DNA from: Drechslerella dactyloides
Lineage: Eukaryota > Ascomycota > Orbiliomycetes > Orbiliales > Orbiliaceae
Direction: 5' to 3'
Assembly (NCBI GenBank): GCA_020064725.1
Contig: JAGTWJ010000010.1
Span: 868,001-932,000 of the forward strand
Length of the DNA: 64,000 bases
In this document: positions 57,519 through 64,000 of the stretch, in pieces
Layout of the letters: each line of letters starts with the position of its first letter
How positions within the stretch are numbered: position 1 is the stretch's first letter
Position numbers and translations under genes: made by a program
Notes under the pieces: model-generated
Databases searched by the model: none
The model's input: only the letters and a program-made list of their open reading frames with translations
What the model was told of the DNA's origin: nothing

Positions 57519-60500
57519 TTTTTCGCTGTTCCGAGATGTCCGGCCGGCTGGTATGGGACTGTAGGAAAGGGCGGGAATACGAGGATTCTAGAACGGCGAA
57601 CTTTTTTTTTCTGGTCGTTCAAGCGGCAGTGACGGCAGCGGGAAGGTTCACGTTGCTAGGGCGAAAAGAAACGGATTGGGCGAATGCGCCTTGATAGCTC
57701 GGTCCTGCAGGTTCAAGTCAAATTTAGTTTTAGCACTTTGCAATCTGGCGTTTCTTCGTCTGTGCTTATCGGACTGGCAAAGAATGATGTTCGGACCAGC
57801 GGACGGGTGTTTCGCAGAGGGTTGGAGAGGAGGTTTAAGGGAGTGAAGGTATCCAGCAGGAGATCGGGGCAATCGGTGAATCGGTAACTTTTGGAGGAAA
57901 GAAACCGGCCCAACGTTGGGTCCCAAGGAAATGCCTGCCGTTAAAACGTGCACGGTGCGCGGCCCTCTGGAATTGATATAGCGACAAGTTGGTGCTATAT
58001 CGAAAACTGGGTAGTGGATTGTGATTTGGAGGTCAAAGAAACCGAAGAGATGCGGGGAATCCACCCGGTCTCTTGAATAAATGGGGAGGAGTGGGCAGTG
58101 CGGGGGGGATGCCAGTGACTAGAACAAACTTCCGATGGAGCCTGTGGTCTCACCGTGAAGCACGTACCGGCGTCTGGTTGTATCCGCCTGAGGGAATATG
58201 CCGTTCGTCTACGTGCTAAGGTTCTGTGGTGCCAAAGCGATGCAGAATGACGTTGTTGGGCGGGAGCGCAACAGCTAACGGTCTGGGTTTAAGCCGATGG
58301 TTGGGCCAGAAAGCAACCTTCCCTCGCTTGGGTGAGATCGATGCAGGAGCAAGGGTGAACTTATGTACGATCGCGATGAGAGAGTGTTATTACTTGAGGG
58401 AGTAGAGGCGAGGAGGGAGATCTAGATCTCGAGGCCGTGTGAAGTGTAAAGTGGCGGGTCGCGGTATGCCAATGCAATGCGTCGACGGCAGGAAAGCCCG
58501 GGTGTCGTAGGACGGGCGAACGGGTGTCGCGACTGAAGAGGAAGATGATATTCGACTCTTTCAGACCGAAACGACGATGCCAGCGGGTGGGACAAAAGAG
58601 GATGAAGCTGTTGAGTGCGCAATGGGCGGTGGTGTAGTTTTATAATTTGCGCGACGTTGACATCGAGTGGCGCCACGGCTTTACGAGGCCTCCCTCCTCC
58701 TCCTCCATCGACATGCTCCAACATTCACATTAATATCAGCCCGCTGGTATGCTGCCCCCAATGCTCGAGCTCCCCAAAGCGAATTAGCCAAGTCGCATGC
58801 GATGCCGGCCGCGGGCGCAAATGTCAGTATTACGAATAAGAATTATATCGCGCACACGCAGCTGAACATCCCTCCCTTTCTGTTGGGCTGATCGCGATGG
58901 TATGACGCCTCCTCGGCTCGCCATCGCCCTCGAAACAAGCCATATCGCCAGTCGAGCTCCGGCTAACCTGCATTTCCCACCGTCTAGGACAAGCTAGCTT
59001 TCCTGCAACTCTATCGTATCGTTCGATTCCGAGGGCAGGCCAACCCGACCAGGGCGTCTACAAGACACACCAAGACACACATATCGCACAGACAGACTTC
59101 TCGCTCACGGCCGTGTCTAAAGAAAGAAATGGAAGAATGCTGGCTAAATTGCAGGTACCTGGTTACCAGACGTTGCCCGCAGAGATGGCGAGAAAAGAAA
59201 TTTTTGAGAGACATGCAGCATGCGGGCCTGAAAACCCTGTCCTAGCTAGTTCTCAATCGGGACGGGGACGGGCCCATCGGTGGCCAATGGGCGCATTTCC
59301 ATGCAGCCAGTGACGACTCGTCTTCAACGGTTCCGAGACCGTGCCGACGAAGTTTTCACGATGGCGCAGAAACAATGGTTCCCATCTTATCAATCGCAAG
59401 ACCAGAAGAAGAATTTTACGAGACGTGTGGCTCGAGAACGGAGCGAAAGAAACATCGCTGGGTCCGAATCATCTCCCTCGCTCGAAACCCCCACAGAAAC
59501 TAAAGCTGGGTCGGGTCCGAAATGAATGCATTCCAGCGCCATCAACTTGTGGCCTCCCAACCAGCCCGGGAACTTGGACAACGGCGGCTCGAATGGCCCG
59601 GTTTCCAACCCCGAAAGCAGATGCGTTACCAGCCGGTCAAGAATTCTCCATGTCGCGGTCCTTCCATTCTGGACCGTCGTACGGCATGCCGAATCGTCAG
59701 ATTTCGATTTCCCATGCCGACTTGCACTTGTTACTTTCCAGTCCAGCGTGCACACGCATATCAGGGTGACCACATATCACTCTTCTCGAAGCGTCAATGC
59801 ATTGCATACAGACGCCTCACGCAGGGCGTCCCGAAAGCGACATTGCCGAATCCAGCACGCCCACTGGCTCGATTCTGATTTTGTCTCCGAAGGACCCGCC
59901 CGTCCTGACTTCGTGTCACGCCAGCAGCTGCGTTGCAGACACGCGACGCACGCCAAATTTCACCGACATGTTTCCACATAACTCTCCATCAGGAACAATC
60001 GCAGCATCACCGACCCAACATGACCGCGCCAGCGCCGTTACTGATGCATCCCCATGGCACAGACAAAGGAGCATTCGGCTAGTCTCGCGCGGGGAATAGA
60101 GGATGCCATGGCGATATTAAAACCAGCATGCTCCCACACTCGCTCTTCGAACGTCGCCTCTCTTCCTCTCTTCCGGACTTACGAATCTTGCAGTTGAAGC
60201 GAACGTAACAGGCGTGCGAAGGAATGCGCAGAGTTTCGTTCAGGATTTCTCGACATCATTCATATCAGGCATCTGCATTTAAGCTTTTCGACAGCGCGCG
60301 GCCAGTGCTTTCTCCGTTTGGCTTCCCGTAACCCTACAGGGGAAACTCAAAGCTGCTTAATCGGGTTCTCAACAAAATTTTGCGTGTGTAGCAATCTTCG
60401 AGCCCAGGCTGAAGGTGTGCTCGTCGGTCAGGATCTCGGCTGCAGGAAATGGTACCCAAACGGACGACGACATGGGTAAGCGGACTTCGTCGTAACCCTC

Positions 60501-60788
60501 CATCCCCCTTCCATGCGGAAAATTTTTTCTGCTCTACATGGGAATATTTTCCCATTGGGTTTTTTTAAGCCTGCATGAGGCGCGCGTGCAGGGCGTTGGC
60601 TGCATTATCGATAACACGCCCTTACCGCGAAATTAAACTCACGGGTGGCAATTGGCGAACAGGCGCAATTGGATGCTATTCCATGATGTCACGTCGAGCC
60701 ACTCCCCGTACCGCGAGGGCGAATTCGCGAAAAAGACGAAATGTGAATTGCTTCATTACATCCCGCTAATACCGAGCCCGCTCGCGCA
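57519..60788. other. Long divergent intergenic region
   Basis: 3.3 kb between the glycogen synthase and sulfite oxidase starts, the longest gene-free stretch apart from the islands. Several 60-150-codon frames overlap one another on both strands and show no motif. It may hold an extended glycogen synthase leader, but no specific element is recognised. Confidence 0.5.
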
Positions 60789-62012
60789 ATGCCACAGTTC
60801 GATGGAACCGTCGAAAAGCCTCTGAATCGCGAGCCCAAGCCCGAAGTCCTCGTTGAGAGCTTCATCTCCGACAAGGACGTCTACGACCGCAACCACGGGT
60901 GAGCATTCGAAAAACCGCTTAGTCAAACTACAACAAGCCTCAACGCAGCCGCTGACAACCGCCGCAGCCCGATCCCACACATCATCGCAGACCACCATGT
61001 CGTCCACGTCGACGGCTCCGTCGCGAACGTCCTCGAATTGCCCATCTCGTACCTCGAATCCCTGCCGCAGCACACCGTCGTCGCAGCGCTCCAATGCGCC
61101 GGCAACCGCCGACACACCATGCGCACGAAGGAGAAGGAAGTCTGGGGCATCGACTGGCGAAACGGCGCCGTCATGAACGCGGAATGGTCCGGCGTGCTGC
61201 TTTCCGACGTCTTAAAGCTGGCCGCACCGACCATCAAGGACGGCGGACCCGCGCACGTCGCCTTCAGCTGCTACCAGACGGCCACGCAGGACGATGGGTA
61301 CTACGGCGGCTCGATCCCGCTATCCCGCGCGCTGGACGCCGACATGGAGATTCTCCTCGCGCTACGCATGAACGGCCGCCCGCTGACGCCAGAGCGCGGG
61401 TTCCCCGTGCGGATCATCGCGCCGGGTGTCGCGGGCGCCCGCGCGGTAAAATGGCTGGACAGGATCACCGTGCAGCGGCAAGAATCGAGCAACGCATACC
61501 AGCAGAAGGACTACAAGATCCTGCCGCGGGAAGTGGAGACCAAAGAGCAGGCAGCCGCCTGGTGGCACCGTCTGCCGTCGATACTGGAGACGCCCGTCAA
61601 CAGCGTGATCGCATACCCCGAGAGCGGCGCGGAGGTGCCGGACCCGCGGGTGTCGCCGCTGCAGATAAAGGGATACGCGCTGCCAAAGGGGTCGGAGGGC
61701 CCCGTTGTGCGCGTGGAGGTGTCGATGGACGGCGGGACGACGTGGACGGCCGCGAAGATTCCGACGCCGGGGACGCGGTGGAGCTGGGTGCTCTGGCGGT
61801 ACGAGTATACCGGCAAGCTGGACGAGCGGACGACGTTCCTGTGCCGTGCGACGGACCGCGGCGGTAACACGCAGATTGCAGGCGGGCAGTGGAATCTGCG
61901 GGGCGTGGCGTATAACGCGTACGGCGAGCTGACGGGGCTGCGGGTAGCGAACGCGAATCCCGCGCCGAAGCCGAACGTGGAGAAACTGCGCCAGATAACT
62001 GTAAGATTGTGA
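60789..62012 (+). CDS. Sulfite oxidase-type molybdenum enzyme
   Basis: Two exons (60789-60898, 60968-62012) give 384 aa. The molybdopterin domain includes the cofactor-ligand cysteine in AALQCAGNRRHTM (about residue 80) and KEVWGIDWRNGAV. SCYQTATQDDGYYGGSIPL, RGFPVRIIAPGVAGARAVKWL and the Mo-co dimerisation domain (RVEVSMDGGTTWTAA, WSWVLWRYEY, NLRGVAYNAYG) follow. There is no cytochrome b5 haem domain and no mitochondrial presequence, so it is of the short, plant-like type rather than the animal intermembrane-space form. The C-terminus is ITVRL, only loosely like a peroxisomal signal. Oxidation of sulfite to sulfate is the likely reaction, inferred from the family. Confidence 0.9.
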
Positions 62013-62708
62013 ACGTACATGTACGTGAGGACTGTTCTTTAGCGATCATTTTTTAGTACTCTATATTCGCATTGAAAGCGTACAATTGTATACTATACTA
62101 CCATTATGGATGTATATCTATCATTGCATGAAACTTCTCGATAACCCATCTCTACATCGTATCCTCCCATCACTTTCGTCCCGGGCCATTTTATATTTTT
62201 AATTTTGAGCTGAACTTGCATGTCCGCTTTTGTCTTTCCGCCCAATTACCGTATACCCCGTTTAGCATACCGTACATTATAAGAAGAAACAAAGAAAAAA
62301 ACGCCCAGCCAATCATTAACAAAACCTCGAACAGCCGTCCCAGTCAAGATGGAGGAAAAAGGAAGGGATGAAAGAAAAACGGCATCCCGCCGTATCGAAT
62401 CGTACCGCCTGGCCACGAACTCGGAATCGATCAAAGCAACGAACCGTCGAAAAGATAGCGACTGGATAAGTAGGCACGGTCATCCGAGTGAATTGGTAGA
62501 TATCTGTTTAACCTGCATGTTCGCCGATTGTGCTCCGTTGCTGAAAGAATAGACACCGTAACGAGAAAAAAGAAAAGGAGAATGAAACAAAGAAAGTAAA
62601 AGAAAAAACCACAAACGAACCCCGAAAACACTCCTTTTGTTTCAGTTCAATCTTCATATTCGGCCCGTTCTAACTCCCACTGCCGCAATTCTATAACCGG
62701 CACACATT
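62013..62708. other. Intergenic between convergent genes
   Basis: 696 AT-rich bases with A-rich runs near 62560-62620. No gene seen. Confidence 0.5.
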
Positions 62709-63854
62709 CTATGCTTCGACGCCGCTGTCGGCATCACTCCCGCCTTCGTCCTTCCCGCTTGCGGCATCGCCGTTCAAGACAACATTGCTAACCGCAGTTG
62801 CACTAGCCTCCAGCTGCGGCTGCTTCTTCTTGGTGTTGTATTCATCCACGTACAGACCGTTTTCAATGATGTAGGTAATCACATCGGTGGGGATGAGGTA
62901 TAGGACGCTCATGCCCTGCTTTAGGAAATTGCGGATCTTGGTCGACGAGACGTCGTTCTGGATCAGCTGGCGAATGACGTAGATGTTATCGCGCCATTGC
63001 TGCAGGTGCGCCAGCGCGGCGTCGATGTCGGTACCGGCCCGCTCGACGATGAAAGCGCCGTATTTTCCGAGGATGTGATTCAACTGTTCGCCGAAGTTCA
63101 TTGATTAGCTGGGTGCTCGATCGGGAGGCGGTAGGGTGAAGTTGGTAGTTTTGGGGAGGCATACATCTTCTGGCGCCCAGAGGCCTGGCTCACTCATAGT
63201 CATGATCAGGTCGGACCCGGCCAGCAGGACGATCCGGTACGGCTTGCGTCCGATCTCATTGCCGTCGGCGTCGACGATCTTTGCTCCTCCGCGGACGGTA
63301 TTGAGCTCGTAATCAAAGTGGTCGAGCACCTTGGCGGTGGGGAGGTACTCTGGAGAAAAGGGTTCCCATGTGTCGACTTGCAGCCAGTTGGAGGTCTGCT
63401 CGCAGGCTACCTGGCACATGTGGACTCTGCAATCATCTCAAACGGGTGCGAGGCCGTACTTTTAGTCTAGCGATCTAATATAGGTGTGACGCGCTTGCAT
63501 TCCAGCTGAGGCTGAGGAACGAGCGGAAAGGGGGGCCAACCTGTGCTTCGCGGGCGCCAGGCCCGTCTTTTTGTAAGCGTCCGAGACCGCCGACAGGTAG
63601 CCGGCCATGATTTCGAATTCGGTGTCCAGCTTGCAGTAGTCGCTGGCCATCTCGAAGATGCGAAGGTGCAGGTGTGTGATGGGCGAGAAGGACCCGCAGG
63701 CGACGAGGCATAGCGGGGTCTTGGCGGGGTCCGAGAGGGTGTCGCGGAGGCGGGCGGTAGGGAAGGAGTAGCCCTCGTAGGTGGGAGTGTCGTAGGAGAT
63801 GGGTCTCTGGCCGTTGGAGGCCGTGGTCGGGCCGGCCTTGTCGCCGTCCGTCAT
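62709..63854 (-). CDS. NMA1: Nicotinamide-nucleotide adenylyltransferase (NMNAT)
   Basis: Makes NAD+ from NMN and ATP, the final step of NAD biosynthesis. Three exons (63854-63541, 63426-63165, 63083-62709) give 316 aa. Motifs in order: PLCLVACGSFSPITHLHLRI, the nucleotidyltransferase GSFxPxTxxHLR signature near residue 54; YLSAVSDAYKKTGLAPAKHR; WEPFSPEYLPTAKVLDHF; and LLAGSDLIMTMSEPGLW. LNHILGKYGAFIVERAG and VSSTKIRNFLKQGMSV, the ISSTxxR adenylate-binding motif, follow. YIIENGLY closes the fold before a Ser/Gly/Asp-rich tail. Lengths and order fit fungal Nma1/Nma2. Confidence 0.95.
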
Positions 63855-64000
63855 CGTGGCGGGAATTACGTAAAGAACGGGTGAGGATGGATGGTGTAGC
63901 GTGATCGGAGCAGACGATGGTAGCTAGGACTGAAGCTGCGGACGGAGGATCCGGTGAAGGTGGATGGGCGAGCTGGAGAGACGGAGGTGCGGTGATTGGA
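63855..64000. other. Upstream flank at window edge
   Basis: 146 bases upstream of the NMNAT start. No further gene visible before the window ends. Confidence 0.5.

Noticed and set aside
59341..59981. Overlapping frames of 118-151 codons on both strands
   Set aside because: Mutually overlapping, low-information translations in the long promoter region; no motif.
1..64000. CRISPR array, operon structure or rRNA genes
   Set aside because: Spliced eukaryotic genes throughout; no regularly spaced direct repeats with unique spacers and no rRNA-like sequence. The only array (44.8-45.2 kb) has hairpin units with near-identical spacers.

Overview
The window is nuclear DNA of a filamentous ascomycete (Pezizomycotina). 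The genes have short introns (mostly 54-90 nt) with GT..AG ends and CTAAC-type branch points. They encode eukaryotic housekeeping proteins, including a TIM22 carrier translocase, a POM34 nucleoporin, a mitochondrial bL19 and ER glucosidase II. The class cannot be fixed from sequence alone. I rebuilt multi-exon models by hand from donor, branch and acceptor signals and from reading-frame continuity. Every spliced model given is in frame from ATG to stop.

Layout: 1-9141 holds the 5' end of a nucleoside diphosphate kinase (-), a DUF4048-type protein (+), the cytosolic Fe-S assembly scaffold Cfd1 (-) and the glucosidase II alpha subunit (+), which ends in KDEL. 9988-21137 is an accessory-looking block. 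It contains an orphan disordered protein (+), then two head-to-head genes that share a purine-nucleoside-phosphorylase-like (PNP_UDP) domain. One is a 1,696-aa NLR-like protein (zinc-finger-like motifs, PNP, NACHT, ankyrin; -). The other is a 946-aa DUF7580-like/PNP protein (+). The NLR copy has lost the hallmark PNP active-site residues and its neighbour keeps them.

21859-25773 holds a mitochondrial membrane protein (Mrx11-like, +), TIM22 (-) and a coiled-coil protein (-). 25774-31931 is gene-poor and contains decayed Copia integrase and Gypsy RNase H fragments. 31932-43682 is again dense: an unknown protein (-), a PQ-loop protein (+), a mitochondrial unknown (-), bL19m (+), POM34 (-) and HID1 (+). 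A tRNA-Arg(ACG) lies at 44149-44220 (-). Directly upstream of that tRNA starts a second gene-free island (44221-52132) with a duplicated repeat block, hairpin-forming tandem units, a Gypsy RNase H relic and a Copia protease relic. The right end carries cytosolic glutamyl-tRNA synthetase (+), glycogen synthase (-), a short sulfite oxidase (+) and NMN adenylyltransferase (-).

The housekeeping genes show no shared pathway beyond being eukaryotic core genes, and they alternate strands without operon logic. The part most worth study is the 12.2-21.1 kb divergent PNP pair, which has the domain make-up of a fungal innate-immunity or allorecognition locus.
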